Source: Burkholderiaceae bacterium (lineage in GTDB: Bacteria; Pseudomonadota; Gammaproteobacteria; Burkholderiales; Burkholderiaceae_C). From it: a DNA stretch of 64,000 nucleotides. This document shows, in pieces, positions 41,673 through 60,665 of this stretch. The notes below the pieces were generated by a model. The model was given only the letters and a program-made list of their open reading frames with translations, did not search any database and was not told the origin of the DNA. Where the stretch lies: NCBI GenBank assembly GCA_017992055.1, contig JAGOPK010000010.1, positions 44,559 to 108,558 on the forward strand, written 5' to 3'. The position numbers and the translations under genes are program-made. Within the stretch, counting starts at the first letter, position 1. Each line of letters starts with the position of its first letter.

Positions 41673-42110
41673 ATGAGCTGTTCCGAGACGCCCATTCCCA
41701 GCGTGGTGCTGGACAGCAATGTCGTGCTGGACCTGTGGCTGTTCAACGAGCCCGGCGTGCAACCTCTGCGGCAGGCGCTGGACCAGGGCCGGCTGCACTG
41801 GATCGGCACCGAGGCCATGCTGGCCGAGCTGGCCTGGGTGCTGGCGCGGCCATTTGCACTGGCGCGCCAGCCCCAGGCCGGCCTGCTGCTGGACGGCTGG
41901 CGCACGCGGGTCCGGCTGCTGCCGGTGGCGCCCGACTGCGGCCTGCGCTGCCGCGATCCCGAAGACCAGAAGTTCATCGACCTGGCCATCGCCGCCGGTG
42001 CGCGCTGGCTGCTGAGCAAGGACCGCGCGCTGCTGGACCTGCGGCGCCGCGCCGCCCGGCAGGGCCTGGCGGTGCTGACTCCCGCGGCCTGGACCACCCC
42101 GACAAGCTGA
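41673..42110 (+). CDS. PIN-domain protein, putative toxin-like RNase
   Basis: The 145-residue protein has a PIN nuclease fold of the COG1569 kind: the first acidic site in VVLDSNVVLDLWL, a middle Glu in EAMLAELAWVL, and DPEDQKFIDLAIAAGARWLLSKD near the C-terminus with the remaining acidic residues. Such proteins are often called toxin-like, but no antitoxin gene is next to it. It is divergent from rpsL with the start only about 20 bases from the rpsL -35 box, and converges on rpoC. No clear ribosome site is seen. Confidence 0.82.
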   Translation: MSCSETPIPSVVLDSNVVLDLWLFNEPGVQPLRQALDQGRLHWIGTEAMLAELAWVLARPFALARQPQAGLLLDGWRTRVRLLPVAPDCGLRCRDPEDQKFIDLAIAAGARWLLSKDRALLDLRRRAARQGLAVLTPAAWTTPTS

Positions 42111-42122
42111 GCTGAAACGAAC

Positions 42123-42144
42123 AGGGGCGGCCGAAGCCGCCCCT
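42123..42144 (-). terminator. rpoC terminator with TTCG loop
   Basis: On the minus strand AGGGGCGGC, TTCG, GCCGCCCCT forms a nine-pair stem with the very stable UUCG tetraloop, followed by GTTCGTTTC. It lies about 50 bases after the rpoC stop and also ends the convergent PIN gene region. Confidence 0.7.
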
Positions 42145-42191
42145 GGGGGTCATGGCGCTCCGGCCGCAGCCGGAGCCATGCCGGACCGCCC

Positions 42192-46424
<4,233 letters not shown>

Positions 46425-46453
46425 GTGATTTCTCCTGTGTTCCTGTCAGCCGA

Positions 46454-50575
<4,122 letters not shown>

Positions 50576-50897
50576 GGAAACTCCGTGTCGACGACACGCA
50601 CCGGGGCCGAAGGTGCGCGGCTCGCAGGCGACTGGCTCTCGCGGGACGGCATCGCGTTGAATAGGCGACGGCCCGAAAGCTTGGTGGCTGGCCACTACCA
50701 GCCGCTGGCGGACAACCCCGGCATTGCACCGGAGCCCGACCAAACCGGTTCTCTGCAGTCGGATCAGAGAACACTTGAAAAAGCCCGACAGGATAACCGG
50801 TCAGGCGTTTCCAGGTGCTCTCCAGGGGTAAACCCGGAAAGCGCGAAAAGCCGGCCCGGGTCGCCCCGGGGCCAGCCTTTCGACGGACAGGCCGTGA
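50576..50897. other. rplL-rpoB intergenic leader
   Basis: This 322-base gap lies inside the rplKAJL-rpoBC transcript. Apart from the hairpin at 50846-50880 I see no gene. In E. coli the same place holds an attenuator and an RNase III site that reduce rpoB expression relative to L7/L12. Confidence 0.6.
50846..50880 (-). terminator. attenuator between rplL and rpoB
   Basis: On the minus strand AAAGGCTGGCCCCGGG and CCCGGGCCGGCTTTT pair almost completely around four bases and end in TTTT. The site lies 18 bases after the rplL stop and fits partial termination. Confidence 0.65.
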
Positions 50898-51275
50898 TTA
50901 CTTCACTTCGGCCTTGGCGCCGGCTTCCACCAGCTTCTTCACAGCGGCTTCGGCGTCGGCCTTCGGCACGGCTTCCTTGACGTTCTTCGGAGCGCCGTCC
51001 ACCAGGTCCTTGGCTTCCTTCAGGCCCAGGCCCGTCAGTTCGCGCACGGCCTTGATGACCGACACCTTGTTGGCGCCGGCTTCCAGCAGCACCACGTTGA
51101 ATTCGGTCTTCTCTTCCACCGCAGCGGCGGCAGCACCACCACCACCGGCGGCCGGGGCGGCCATGGCGGCGGCGGACACGCCGAACTTCTCTTCAATGGC
51201 CTTGACCAGGTCATTGAGTTCCATGACGGTCATGCTGTCCATCGCGGCCAGGAAAGCGTCTTTGTCGAATGCCAT
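50898..51275 (-). CDS. rplL: 50S ribosomal protein L7/L12
   Basis: L7/L12 forms the mobile stalk that recruits translation factors. The 125 residues show the N-terminal dimerisation part ([20 protein letters not shown]), an Ala/Gly hinge ([13 protein letters not shown]) and the C-terminal domain with [20 protein letters not shown]. It follows rplJ by 52 bases. Confidence 0.98.
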   Translation of the reverse strand: MAFDKDAFLAAMDSMTVMELNDLVKAIEEKFGVSAAAMAAPAAGGGGAAAAAVEEKTEFNVVLLEAGANKVSVIKAVRELTGLGLKEAKDLVDGAPKNVKEAVPKADAEAAVKKLVEAGAKAEVK

Positions 51276-51327
51276 TTGGGATTCCTCGATTGGGAAAAAT
51301 TGAAAGGTTCAGTCAGCGCGGCGCGAA

Positions 51328-51852
51328 TCAGGCAGCAGGGGCTGCTTCGGCTGCGGCTTCGGCGCCGCCGCCCTGCTTCTCGGCCACGGCGGCGAGCACG
51401 CCGGCCATGCGCTGGATCGGCGACTTGAGCAAGCCAGCCACCTGGGCGATCAGCACTTCGCGGCTGGGGATGGAGGCCAGGGACTTGATCCCGTCGGCAT
51501 CCAGCGCCTTGCCGGCGTATGCGCCGCCCTTGATGACGAGCTTGTCATTGCCCTTGGCGAAGTCGGCGATGACTTTCGCCGCGGCCACCGGATCTGCGGA
51601 AAAACCGTAGATCAGGGGGCCGGCCATGGTCTCCGCAGCCACCTCGAACGGGGTGCCGGCGACGGCGCGGCGGGCCAGCGTGTTCTTCAGCACGTGAAGA
51701 TACACACCCTTGGCCCGCGCATCGACGCGCAGCTTGTTCAGGTGTTCAACGGTGAGGCCACGGTACTCGGCCAACGCCAGGGTCTGGGACTGGGCGGCTT
51801 GCGCCGACACGTCCGCGACCACGGCCGCCTTCTCGTTGCGATTGAGACTCAA
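51328..51852 (-). CDS. rplJ: 50S ribosomal protein L10, TTG start
   Basis: L10 anchors L7/L12 dimers. The frame has no internal ATG at the right place. TTG at 51852 is preceded by GAGGAG at normal distance and gives [16 protein letters not shown], the known N-terminus in this order, so translation starts at TTG. The 174 residues contain [20 protein letters not shown] and an Ala/Glu-rich end. A 308-base leader separates it from rplA. Confidence 0.96.
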   Translation of the reverse strand: MSLNRNEKAAVVADVSAQAAQSQTLALAEYRGLTVEHLNKLRVDARAKGVYLHVLKNTLARRAVAGTPFEVAAETMAGPLIYGFSADPVAAAKVIADFAKGNDKLVIKGGAYAGKALDADGIKSLASIPSREVLIAQVAGLLKSPIQRMAGVLAAVAEKQGGGAEAAAEAAPAA

Positions 51853-52160
51853 AGGTCTGCTCCTCACTAAAACGCACCGGTCGATGCCGTTGCCGGCATC
51901 CCCCGGCGCACCCGGGTTGCAGCGACCAAACCTTCCGGCATCCGACATCCGACGCGCACGAAGCACGCCGGACATCCAATTCCTTCGGGCGGGACCGCCA
52001 TCTGCGCTGGCCCGCCGCAACCTGGCTGCGACGGATTACGGAGCCGAGGCCGGCCCCACCAGCGGTCTTGGATGGCCCGCCACCGGCATTGCTGCCGGCA
52101 GCGGCCCACCAAACTTGCATCAACCGGCGCGCAAGACCTTCGCGCCGGCCGAAATCAGAC
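51853..52160 (-). promoter_or_regulatory. rplJ leader, probable L10 autoregulatory region
   Basis: The 308-base gap between rplA and rplJ on the minus strand is the position of the L10(L12)4-binding leader in other bacteria. An eight-pair hairpin (52124-52148) lies next to the rplA stop. Several further GC-rich stems can be drawn. No gene is seen. The L10 role is inferred from position; the fold was not computed. Confidence 0.5.
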
Positions 52161-52856
52161 TCAGCCGGCCAGCGACTGCAGGTCCACGCGCACGCCGACA
52201 CCCATGGTCGACGACACGGCCAGCTTGCGCAGGTAGACACCCTTGCTGGACGCCGGCTTGGACTTGTTCAGGGCTTCCAGCAGCGCGGCCAGGTTGCCCT
52301 TGAGCTTGTCGGTGTCGAACGAGCGACGGCCGATGGTGCCGTGGATGATGCCGGCCTTGTCGACGCGGAACTGCACCTGGCCGGCCTTGGCGTTCTTCAC
52401 CGCGGTGGCCACGTCGGGCGTGACCGTGCCGACCTTGGGGTTGGGCATCAGGCCGCGCGGACCCAGGATCTGGCCCAGCGTACCGACCACGCGCATGGCG
52501 TCCGGCGAGGCGATGACCACGTCGAAGTTCAGGTTGCCGGCCTTGATCTCGGCGGCCAGGTCGTCGAAGCCGACCACGTCGGCGCCGGCGGCCTTGGCTT
52601 CTTCGGCCTTGGCGCCCTGGGCGAACACGGCCACGCGCTTGGTCTTGCCGGTGCCGTTGGGCATCACGACGGCGCCACGCACCACCTGGTCGGACTTCTT
52701 GGCATCCACGCCCAGTTGCACGGCCACGTCGATGGACTCGTCGAACTTGGCGACCGCGCATTCCTTGATGATGGCCACGGCCTCATCAAAGGCATACAGC
52801 TTCAGGCTGTCGACCTTGCCGACGTAGGTCTTTTCACGCTTGGTGAGCTTGGCCAT
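52161..52856 (-). CDS. rplA: 50S ribosomal protein L1
   Basis: L1 forms the mobile stalk near the E site and represses the L11 operon in E. coli. The 231 residues start [20 protein letters not shown] at 52856, one base after the rplK stop; an ATG three codons earlier overlaps rplK and is less likely. [15 protein letters not shown] is the RNA-binding signature. Confidence 0.97.
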   Translation of the reverse strand: MAKLTKREKTYVGKVDSLKLYAFDEAVAIIKECAVAKFDESIDVAVQLGVDAKKSDQVVRGAVVMPNGTGKTKRVAVFAQGAKAEEAKAAGADVVGFDDLAAEIKAGNLNFDVVIASPDAMRVVGTLGQILGPRGLMPNPKVGTVTPDVATAVKNAKAGQVQFRVDKAGIIHGTIGRRSFDTDKLKGNLAALLEALNKSKPASSKGVYLRKLAVSSTMGVGVRVDLQSLAG

Positions 52857-52857
52857 G

Positions 52858-53289
52858 TCAGACACCCTCCACGATCAGGCCCATCGAACGGGCCGAGCCC
52901 GCAATCGTCTTCACCGCGGCGTCCATGTCGGCGGCGGTCAGGTCCTTCATCTTGACCTTGGCGATTTCTTCCAGCTGGGCGCGGTTGATCTTGCCCACCT
53001 TCTCCAGGTGCGCACGACCCGAGCCCTTCTCGATCTTCGCGGCCTTCTTCAGCAGCACGGTCGCCGGGGGCGACTTCATGATGAAGGTGAAGGACTTGTC
53101 GGCGTAGGCGGTGATCACCACGGGCAGCTTCAGACCGGGCTCCATGCCCTGGGTCTGGGCGTTGAACGCCTTGCAGAACTCCATGATGTTCAGGCCGCGC
53201 TGGCCGAGCGCCGGGCCGATCGGGGGCGAAGGATTGGCCTTGCCCGCCGGGACTTGCAGCTTGATGAAGCCGACGATCTTCTTTGCCAT
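52858..53289 (-). CDS. rplK: 50S ribosomal protein L11
   Basis: L11 lies at the GTPase centre and is needed for RelA activation. It has 143 residues, with [20 protein letters not shown] (the thiostrepton-region prolines) and [17 protein letters not shown]. It follows nusG by 119 bases that contain a long hairpin. Confidence 0.98.
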   Translation of the reverse strand: MAKKIVGFIKLQVPAGKANPSPPIGPALGQRGLNIMEFCKAFNAQTQGMEPGLKLPVVITAYADKSFTFIMKSPPATVLLKKAAKIEKGSGRAHLEKVGKINRAQLEEIAKVKMKDLTAADMDAAVKTIAGSARSMGLIVEGV

Positions 53290-53364
53290 GAATGGCTCCT
53301 TGCGAGTTCAAACGCCTGCCGCGAACGGCCGGCTCCTCGTGCCTGCGACCCTGTTGCAGTGACG

Positions 53365-53401
53365 GGTGGGCGGCGCCGGGTCGCGCCGCATCGCCCACCC
53401 C
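53365..53401 (-). other. hairpin between nusG and rplK
   Basis: GGGTGG...CCACCC with an inner GCGGCGC/GCGCCGC stem and a six-base loop lies in the rplK leader. No T-run follows on the transcribed strand. It might contribute to L1 autoregulation of rplK-rplA, known from E. coli. Confidence 0.4.
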
Positions 53402-53408
53402 GAAAAAC

Positions 53409-53996
53409 TCAGACCTTCTCGACCTGCGAGAAGTCCAGCTCCACCGGCGTGGCCCGGCCGAAGATGGTGACCGACACGCGGACCTTGGACTTCTCGTAGT
53501 TGACTTCCTCGACCGCGCCGTTGAAGTCGGTGAACGGGCCTTCCTTGACGCGCACCAGCTCGCCCACCTGCCACTCGACCTTGGGCCGCGGCTTCTCCAG
53601 ACCTTCCTGCATCTGGTTGACGATCTTCATGACCTCGGATTCCGAGATCGGCGCCGGCTTGTTCTTGGCACCACCGACAAAGCCGGTGACCTTGCTGGTG
53701 TGCTTGACCAGGTGCCAGGACTCGTCGTCCATCAGCATCTCGACCAGCACATAGCCGGGGAAGAAGCGGCGCTCGGTGACCGACTTCTTGCCGTTCTTCA
53801 GCTCCACCACTTCTTCGGTGGGCACCAGGATGCGGCCGAACTTGGCCTGCATGCCGGCGCGCTCGATGCGCTCGCGGATGTTGCGCTCGACGGCCTTTTC
53901 CATGCCCGAATAGGCATGCACCACATACCAGCGCATGGCCGAGGCGGGGGCAGCGTCAGCCGCCACGGCGTCGGCCTGGGGGGTCAGTTCACTCAT
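53409..53996 (-). CDS. nusG: transcription antitermination factor NusG
   Basis: NusG links RNA polymerase to Rho, S10 and the leading ribosome. The 195 residues carry the NGN domain ([37 protein letters not shown]) and the C-terminal KOW domain ([19 protein letters not shown]). A 15-residue N-terminal tail precedes the usual start. It is 16 bases behind secE. Confidence 0.98.
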   Translation of the reverse strand: MSELTPQADAVAADAAPASAMRWYVVHAYSGMEKAVERNIRERIERAGMQAKFGRILVPTEEVVELKNGKKSVTERRFFPGYVLVEMLMDDESWHLVKHTSKVTGFVGGAKNKPAPISESEVMKIVNQMQEGLEKPRPKVEWQVGELVRVKEGPFTDFNGAVEEVNYEKSKVRVSVTIFGRATPVELDFSQVEKV

Positions 53997-54012
53997 GGCT
54001 CGTCAACCTCTT

Positions 54013-54399
54013 TCAGCGCTTCCAGCCCAGGACCAGGTCGTACAACACCCACTCGAGCGTCTTGTCGGTGAGAAACAGGAACAGCGCCATCACCACGACG
54101 AAGGCGAACACATAGCCGGTCATCTGCATGGCTTCCTTGCGCGCCGGCCAGACGACCTTCTTGGTCTCCTTGACCGAGTCGCGGCCGAAGGCGATCAGCT
54201 GCTTGCCAGCCTCGGCGGTGAAGAAGGTGGCCACGGCACCCGCCGCCAGCACCAACAGCACCAGCACACGCAGCCACAGGTCCTGCTTGCCCAGCAGGTA
54301 GTACGCCACGACGCCACCCACAAGCAGCACGACGGCCGCGGCGAGCTTGGCCTTGTCAGCGCCAGTGGAGACGGTTTCGACGGGAGTGCTGGTGGCCAT
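54013..54399 (-). CDS. secE: protein translocase subunit SecE
   Basis: SecE clamps the SecY channel. The 128 residues from the ATG at 54399 show three membrane helices as in E. coli. The conserved amphipathic hinge RDSVKETKKVVWPARKEAMQ comes before the last helix. A longer frame to 54552 is leader. No obvious ribosome site precedes the ATG. It follows tRNA-Trp by 162 bases. Confidence 0.96.
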   Translation of the reverse strand: MATSTPVETVSTGADKAKLAAAVVLLVGGVVAYYLLGKQDLWLRVLVLLVLAAGAVATFFTAEAGKQLIAFGRDSVKETKKVVWPARKEAMQMTGYVFAFVVVMALFLFLTDKTLEWVLYDLVLGWKR

Positions 54400-54561
54400 G
54401 GATGGTTGTGAGGGGCGCGAGGCGGTGGCCGCAAGCCCTGTGGCATGCGCCATTCCCAACAGCAGCAAGGCCCGCCGGGCTGTGTGAGCCTGCGGGCCGC
54501 GCCGTGTTGGACTGTGGTGTTCGCGTTTTGGGTCGGACGCGCCTTCAGTCAAGCGCCTGGG

Positions 54562-54637
54562 TGGCAGGGGCGGAGGGAATCGAACCCCCGACCTTCGGTT
54601 TTGGAAACCGGCGCTCTACCAATTGAGCTACACCCCT
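54562..54637 (-). tRNA. tRNA-Trp, anticodon CCA
   Basis: The 76-nt tRNA reads AGGGGTGTAGCTCAATTGG at the 5' end, has CCA in the anticodon loop (TTTCCAAAA), a GTTCGAT T-loop and an encoded 3' CCA. It lies between tuf and secE, as in many proteobacteria. Confidence 0.96.
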
Positions 54638-54654
54638 GCAGAAGCGAACGCTGT

Positions 54655-55845
<1,191 letters not shown>

Positions 55846-55895
55846 GTTGCGCGCTCCTCGCGGTCAAACAGGTAGTGAGAGAAAACGAATAGGTT

Positions 55896-55970
<75 letters not shown>

Positions 55971-56058
55971 AGTCGACACTGGATTGACACCGAAACCACC
56001 ATCGGAGTCAAACCGGTATCGACCGATCACCTCGAAAGACACACCTCAAAGAACACGC

Positions 56059-56132
56059 TGGAGCGGGAAACGGGAATCGAACCCGTGTCATTAGCTTGGA
56101 AGGCTAAGGTTCTACCATTGAACTACTCCCGC
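56059..56132 (-). tRNA. tRNA-Gly, anticodon TCC
   Basis: The 74-nt tRNA begins GCGGGAGTAGTTCAATGG, has the anticodon loop CTTCCAAG and ends TCCCGCTCCA. It is the second gene of the tRNA-tuf transcript. Confidence 0.95.
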
Positions 56133-56191
56133 CTTGCCAAGCCCCGCAGCGCAGAGCGCATCAAGGCCAGACCTTCAAAACTTTCTTCGCT

Positions 56192-56277
56192 TGGTGGAGG
56201 AGGCTGGATTCGAACCAGCGTAGGCGTAAGCCAACAGATTTACAGTCTGCCCCCTTTAGCCACTCGGGCACCCCTCC
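56192..56277 (-). tRNA. tRNA-Tyr, anticodon GTA
   Basis: This 86-nt class II tRNA has the long variable arm, begins GGAGGGGTGCCCGAGTGGC and has GTA in the anticodon loop CTGTAAATC. It is the first gene of the tRNA-tuf-secE transcript. Confidence 0.96.
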
Positions 56278-56294
56278 GCGGCGAAGAACGCAGG

Positions 56295-56323
56295 ACTATA
56301 GCAGTCTTTGCATGACCTGGCAA
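56295..56323 (-). promoter_or_regulatory. promoter of the tRNA-tuf transcript
   Basis: On the minus strand TTGCCA (56323-56318), a 17-bp spacer and TATAGT (56300-56295) form a strong sigma-70 promoter 18 bases upstream of tRNA-Tyr. Confidence 0.8.
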
Positions 56324-56368
56324 TGACAGCGAGCGAATGCTTGTTTGCGCGGTCCGTGGCCCGGCGCT

Positions 56369-57121
56369 TCAGCGCCACCAGTCCAGCACCGGGGCCGCCG
56401 GGTGGCGCTGGGCCGCGAAGGCCGCCGCCTGCGAGAAATGCCCGCAACCGATGAAGGGCAGCGGCGGCCGGCGTGCCGACAGCGGCGACGGATGGTTGGC
56501 CTGCAGCACCAGATGACGCCCACCGCCATCGGCGGCCCGGATCAGCGGCGCCTTGGCCTGGGCATGGGCGCCCCACAGCAGAAAGGCCTTGTCGCCGGGA
56601 TCGGCGGCCACGGCGGCGATCAGCGCGTCGCTCAGCGCCTCCCAGCCGCGCCTGGCATGGCTGGCCGGCTGGCCGTCCTCGACGGTCAGCGTGGTGTTGA
56701 GCAGCAGCACGCCCTGGCGCGCCCAGGCGGCCAGGTGGCCGTGCGCCGGCAGGGCCAGGCCCAGGTCACGCTGCAGCTCGACGTCGATGTTGCGCAGGCT
56801 GGGCGGGATGCGCTGGCCGGCCGGCACCGAGAAGGCCAGGCCCTCGGCCTGGCCGGGGCCGTGGTACGGGTCCTGGCCCAGGATGACCACGCGCACGGCC
56901 TGGCGCGGCGTCAGCGCCAGGGCCTGGAACACCGCCGCCGGATAGACCGTGGCGCCGGCGGCCTGGCGTGCCGTCACATGGGCCAGCAGGGCCCGGCCCG
57001 CGTCGCACGCGGCCCAGGCCGCGACCAGCGGCGCCCAGCCGTCACCGACTGCGACGGCCCGGGCCACGACCTCGGCCAGCGGTTCGAGCAGGCGGTTGTC
57101 CGCCGTCGTCGCGGCCGTCAC
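56369..57121 (-). CDS. ung: uracil-DNA glycosylase
   Basis: Ung removes uracil from DNA in base-excision repair. The GTG at 57121 overlaps the trpC stop (GTGA). The 250 residues hold the catalytic water-activating loop [18 protein letters not shown] and the leucine-loop motif [10 protein letters not shown]. Family length is about 225-250. It is the last gene of the trp transcript, translationally coupled to trpC, an unusual neighbour for a repair enzyme. Confidence 0.94.
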   Translation of the reverse strand: MTAATTADNRLLEPLAEVVARAVAVGDGWAPLVAAWAACDAGRALLAHVTARQAAGATVYPAAVFQALALTPRQAVRVVILGQDPYHGPGQAEGLAFSVPAGQRIPPSLRNIDVELQRDLGLALPAHGHLAAWARQGVLLLNTTLTVEDGQPASHARRGWEALSDALIAAVAADPGDKAFLLWGAHAQAKAPLIRAADGGGRHLVLQANHPSPLSARRPPLPFIGCGHFSQAAAFAAQRHPAAPVLDWWR

Positions 57122-57906
57122 GCGAACAGCCGCGCCAGCTCGGCACCCGGGTCGTCGGCGCGCATGAAGGCCTCGCCGACCAGGAAGGCATGCACGCTGG
57201 CCGCGCGCATGGTCTGCACGTCGGCCGGGCCCAGGATGCCCGATTCGGTGACCAGCAGGCGATCCGCCGGCACCCGCGGCAGCAGGCCCAGCGTGGTGTC
57301 CAGCGTGACCTCGAAGGTCCGCAGGTTGCGGTTGTTGATGCCCAGCAGCGGCGTCTTCAGGCGCAGCGCACGCTCCAGTTCGTCGCCGTCGTGCACCTCG
57401 ACCAGCACGTCCAGGCCCAGCTCGTGGGCGCAGGCCTCCAGCTCGGCCATCTGGCCGTCGCCCAGGCAGGCGGCGATCAGCAGGATGCAGTCGGCGGCCA
57501 TGGCCCGGGCCTCGGCCACCTGGTAGGGATCGACGATGAAGTCCTTGCGGATCACCGGCAGGCTGCAGGCCTCCCTGGCCTGCTGCAGATAGGCCGCGCT
57601 GCCCTGGAAAAAGCGCTGGTCGGTGAGCACGCTGAGGCAGGCCGCGCCGCCGCGCTGGTAGCTGGCGGCGATGTCGTCGGGCCGGAAGTCGGCGCGGATC
57701 ACGCCCTTGCTGGGGCTGGCCTTCTTGGCCTCGGCGATCACCGCGGCCTGGCCGGCGGCGATCTTGGCGCGCAGGGCCGCGGCAAAGCCGCGGGGCGCGT
57801 CGGCGGCCGCGGCCTGCTGGCGCAGCGTGGCCTCGCTGATGGCGGCGCGGCCGGCGGCGATCTCTTCGCGCTTGACGGCGACGATCTGGTTCAGGATGTC
57901 GGACAT
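57118..57906 (-). CDS. trpC: indole-3-glycerol phosphate synthase
   Basis: TrpC closes the indole ring in tryptophan synthesis. The 262-residue barrel shows [19 protein letters not shown] near the start, [15 protein letters not shown] and [13 protein letters not shown], with VTESGI near the end. It is the single-function form and not fused to TrpF. It follows trpD by eight bases. Confidence 0.97.
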   Translation of the reverse strand: MSDILNQIVAVKREEIAAGRAAISEATLRQQAAAADAPRGFAAALRAKIAAGQAAVIAEAKKASPSKGVIRADFRPDDIAASYQRGGAACLSVLTDQRFFQGSAAYLQQAREACSLPVIRKDFIVDPYQVAEARAMAADCILLIAACLGDGQMAELEACAHELGLDVLVEVHDGDELERALRLKTPLLGINNRNLRTFEVTLDTTLGLLPRVPADRLLVTESGILGPADVQTMRAASVHAFLVGEAFMRADDPGAELARLFA

Positions 57907-57914
57907 GGGGCGGC

Positions 57915-58949
57915 TCAGGCGGTCTTGAAGCGCTGGGTGACGGCAACGAACTGGCTGAGCTTGGCCGCCGCCGCGCCCGAGGCCACGGCCTCGCGGGCGC
58001 GCTTCACGCCCTCGGCGATGCTGGCCGCCACGCCGGCGGTGTACAGCGCGGCGCCGGCGTTGAGCAGCACGATGTCGCGCACCGGGCCATCTTCATTCGC
58101 CAGCACGCGCTGGATGCACTGCACCGACTCGTCGCGGTTGGCCACGCGCAGCACGCGGCTGTCGTAGACCGGCAGGCCGAAGTCGCTGGGATGCACCACG
58201 TATTCCTTGACCTCGCCGTTGACCAGCTCGCCCACCGCGGTTTCGCCGGACAGCGAGATCTCGTCCATGCCGTTCATGCCGTAGACCACCAGCACATGCT
58301 CGCTGCCCAGGCGCTGCAGCACGCGCACCTGGATGCCCACCAGATCGGGGTGGAACACGCCCATCAGCTGGTTGGGCGCGCCGGCCGGGTTGGTCAGCGG
58401 GCCCAGGATGTTGAAGATGGTGCGCACGCCCAGCTCCTTGCGCACCGGCGCCGCATGCTTCATCGACGCATGGTGGTTGGGCGCGAACATGAAGCCGATG
58501 CCGGTCTCGGCGATGCACTCGGCCACCTGGGCGGGCGTGAGCATGATGTTGGCGCCCAGCGCCTCCATCACGTCGGCCGAGCCCGAGGTGGACGAGACGC
58601 TGCGCCCGCCATGCTTGGCCACGCGCGCACCGGCCGCCGCGGCGACGAAGGTGGACGCGGTGGAGATGTTGAAGGTGTGCGAGCTGTCACCGCCGGTGCC
58701 GACGATGTCGACCAGGTGCGTGCGGTCGGCCACCGCCACCGGCGTGGCGAACTCGCGCATCACCGTGGCCGCGGCGGCGATCTCGCCGATGGTCTCCTTC
58801 TTGACGCGCAGGCCGATGGCGAAGGCGGCGATCATCACCGGCGACATCTCGCCGCTCATGATGCGGCGCATCAGCGCCAGCATCTCGTCGTGGAAGATCT
58901 CGCGGTGCTCGATGACGCGGGTCAGGGCTTCGGTGTTGGTGATCGGCAT
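57915..58949 (-). CDS. trpD: anthranilate phosphoribosyltransferase
   Basis: TrpD adds phosphoribose to anthranilate. From the ATG at 58949, 344 residues contain the PRPP-binding [37 protein letters not shown] and [17 protein letters not shown] lies upstream of the ATG. A longer frame upstream is a shadow of the aldolase gene. It follows that gene by 29 bases. Confidence 0.97.
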   Translation of the reverse strand: MPITNTEALTRVIEHREIFHDEMLALMRRIMSGEMSPVMIAAFAIGLRVKKETIGEIAAAATVMREFATPVAVADRTHLVDIVGTGGDSSHTFNISTASTFVAAAAGARVAKHGGRSVSSTSGSADVMEALGANIMLTPAQVAECIAETGIGFMFAPNHHASMKHAAPVRKELGVRTIFNILGPLTNPAGAPNQLMGVFHPDLVGIQVRVLQRLGSEHVLVVYGMNGMDEISLSGETAVGELVNGEVKEYVVHPSDFGLPVYDSRVLRVANRDESVQCIQRVLANEDGPVRDIVLLNAGAALYTAGVAASIAEGVKRAREAVASGAAAAKLSQFVAVTQRFKTA

Positions 58950-58978
58950 CGCAGGCCTCCGGTGTGTGTTCGGGTCGT

Positions 58979-60049
58979 TCAGGACAGCAGGAAGCCGCGC
59001 ACCGCGGCAATGGCGCGATCGATGCCGGCATCGTCCACGTCGAGGTGGGTGACGAAGCGCAGGCCGATCAGGCCGGTGGCCAGCACGCCCTGGCCGGCCA
59101 GGTGCTCCAGCAGCGCCGGGCCGCGGCCCTCGGCCGGACCGTGCAGCTGGGCGAAGACGATGTTGGTCTGCGGCGGCGTCACCGTCAGGCCCGGCAGGCC
59201 GGCCAGGCCCTCGGCCAGGCGGCGGGCACGGCCATGGTCGTCGGCCAAGCGGTCCACATGGTGGTCCAGCGCATGCTGGGCCGCGGCGGCCAGCAGGCCG
59301 ACCTGGCGCATGCCGCCGCCCACCACCTTGCGCCAGCGCCTGGCCCGCGCGATGAAGTCGGCCGGGCCGACCAGGGCCGAGCCGACCGGCGCGCCCAGGC
59401 CCTTGCTGAAGCAGACGCTGACCGTGTCGAAGCCCGCCGCCAGCTCGGCCACCGTCCGGCCCGAGGCCACGGCGGCATTGAACAGGCGTGCGCCGTCCAG
59501 GTGGGTGGCCAGGCCGCGGCCGTGGGCCAGGGCCGTGGCCGCGGCCACGTAGTCGGCCGGCAGCACCTGGCCGTTCCAGGTGTTCTCCAGGCACAGCAAG
59601 CGGGTGCGCGCGAAGTGCTCGTCGTCGGGCTTGATGGCCGCGGCGATCTCGGCCAGGTCCATCGTGCCGTCGGGCCCCATCGCCAGCGGCTGCGGCTGCA
59701 GGCCGCCCAGCACCGCGCCGCCACCGCCCTCGTAGCGATAGCAATGTGCCAGCTGGCCGACGATGTACTCGTCGCCGCGCGTGCCATGGGTCAGCAGCGC
59801 GCAGAGGTTGCTGGCCGTGCCGCTGGGCATGAACAACGCGGCCTGCTTGCCCAGCTTGCGGGCGATGCGCTGCTGCAGCGCATTCACGGTCGGGTCGTCG
59901 CCGAACACGTCGTCGCCGACCTCGGCCGCGACGATGGCCGCGCGCATCGCCGGCGTGGGCCGGGTCACGGTGTCGCTGCGCAGGTCGACGAGCGGGCCGT
60001 CGAAACCTGCGGCAGCGCTGGAGCCATAGGCCACGGTGCTGGCACTCAT
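58979..60049 (-). CDS. ltaE: low-specificity L-threonine aldolase
   Basis: The PLP enzyme splits L-threonine or allo-threonine to glycine and acetaldehyde. The 356 residues show [17 protein letters not shown] at the start, [15 protein letters not shown], the [11 protein letters not shown] region and the PLP lysine in [12 protein letters not shown]. It starts one base after the trpG stop and ends 29 bases before trpD, so it is inside the trp operon, although it has no known step in tryptophan synthesis. Confidence 0.93.
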   Translation of the reverse strand: MSASTVAYGSSAAAGFDGPLVDLRSDTVTRPTPAMRAAIVAAEVGDDVFGDDPTVNALQQRIARKLGKQAALFMPSGTASNLCALLTHGTRGDEYIVGQLAHCYRYEGGGGAVLGGLQPQPLAMGPDGTMDLAEIAAAIKPDDEHFARTRLLCLENTWNGQVLPADYVAAATALAHGRGLATHLDGARLFNAAVASGRTVAELAAGFDTVSVCFSKGLGAPVGSALVGPADFIARARRWRKVVGGGMRQVGLLAAAAQHALDHHVDRLADDHGRARRLAEGLAGLPGLTVTPPQTNIVFAQLHGPAEGRGPALLEHLAGQGVLATGLIGLRFVTHLDVDDAGIDRAIAAVRGFLLS

Positions 60050-60050
60050 C

Positions 60051-60635
60051 TCAGCGCCCCAGGTTCAGGAAGTTGCGCAGCATCGCGTGGCCATGCTCGG
60101 ACAGGATGCTCTCCGGGTGGAACTGCACGCCTTCCAGCGGGTTGTCGGTGCCGGCCAGCTCGCGGTGGCGAACGCCCATGATCTCGCCGTCCTGGCTGGT
60201 CGAGGTGACGACCAGTTCCTCGGGGCAGCTGGCCTGCTCGATCACCAGCGAGTGGTAGCGGATCACGTTGAAGTTTTTCGGCAGGCCCAGGTACACGCCC
60301 TGCTGGTCGGTGCTGAGCACATCGGACTTGCCGTGCATCTGCGTCTTGGCGCGCACGATGTGGCCGCCGAGTGCCGCGCCGATGGCCTGGTGGCCCAGGC
60401 ACACGCCCAGGATGGGCAGCTTGCCCACATAGGCCTGGATGGCCGGCACGCACACGCCGGCCTCGGCCGGCGAGCAGGGGCCGGGCGACAGCACCAGGTA
60501 GTCGGGCTTCAGCGCCCCGATCTGGTCGACCGTGATTTCGTCGTTGCGGATCACCTTGACGTCCTGGCCCAGTTCACCGAAGTACTGCACCAGGTTGAAG
60601 GTGAACGAGTCGTAGTTGTCGATCATCAACAGCAT
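60051..60635 (-). CDS. trpG: anthranilate synthase glutamine amidotransferase subunit
   Basis: TrpG supplies ammonia from glutamine to TrpE. The 194 residues begin [19 protein letters not shown]. The catalytic cysteine is in [11 protein letters not shown], and the His/Glu pair is in [18 protein letters not shown] precedes the ATG. The desaturase gene separates it from trpE. Confidence 0.97.
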   Translation of the reverse strand: MLLMIDNYDSFTFNLVQYFGELGQDVKVIRNDEITVDQIGALKPDYLVLSPGPCSPAEAGVCVPAIQAYVGKLPILGVCLGHQAIGAALGGHIVRAKTQMHGKSDVLSTDQQGVYLGLPKNFNVIRYHSLVIEQASCPEELVVTSTSQDGEIMGVRHRELAGTDNPLEGVQFHPESILSEHGHAMLRNFLNLGR

Positions 60636-60665
60636 TGCTTGCTCCGTCGTTGCGGATGGATGGGG

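Noticed and set aside
57122-57946. Longer frame for ung running back through trpC
   Set aside because: That part is a shadow of trpC in another frame; the GTG at 57121 gives normal Ung length and coupling to the trpC stop.
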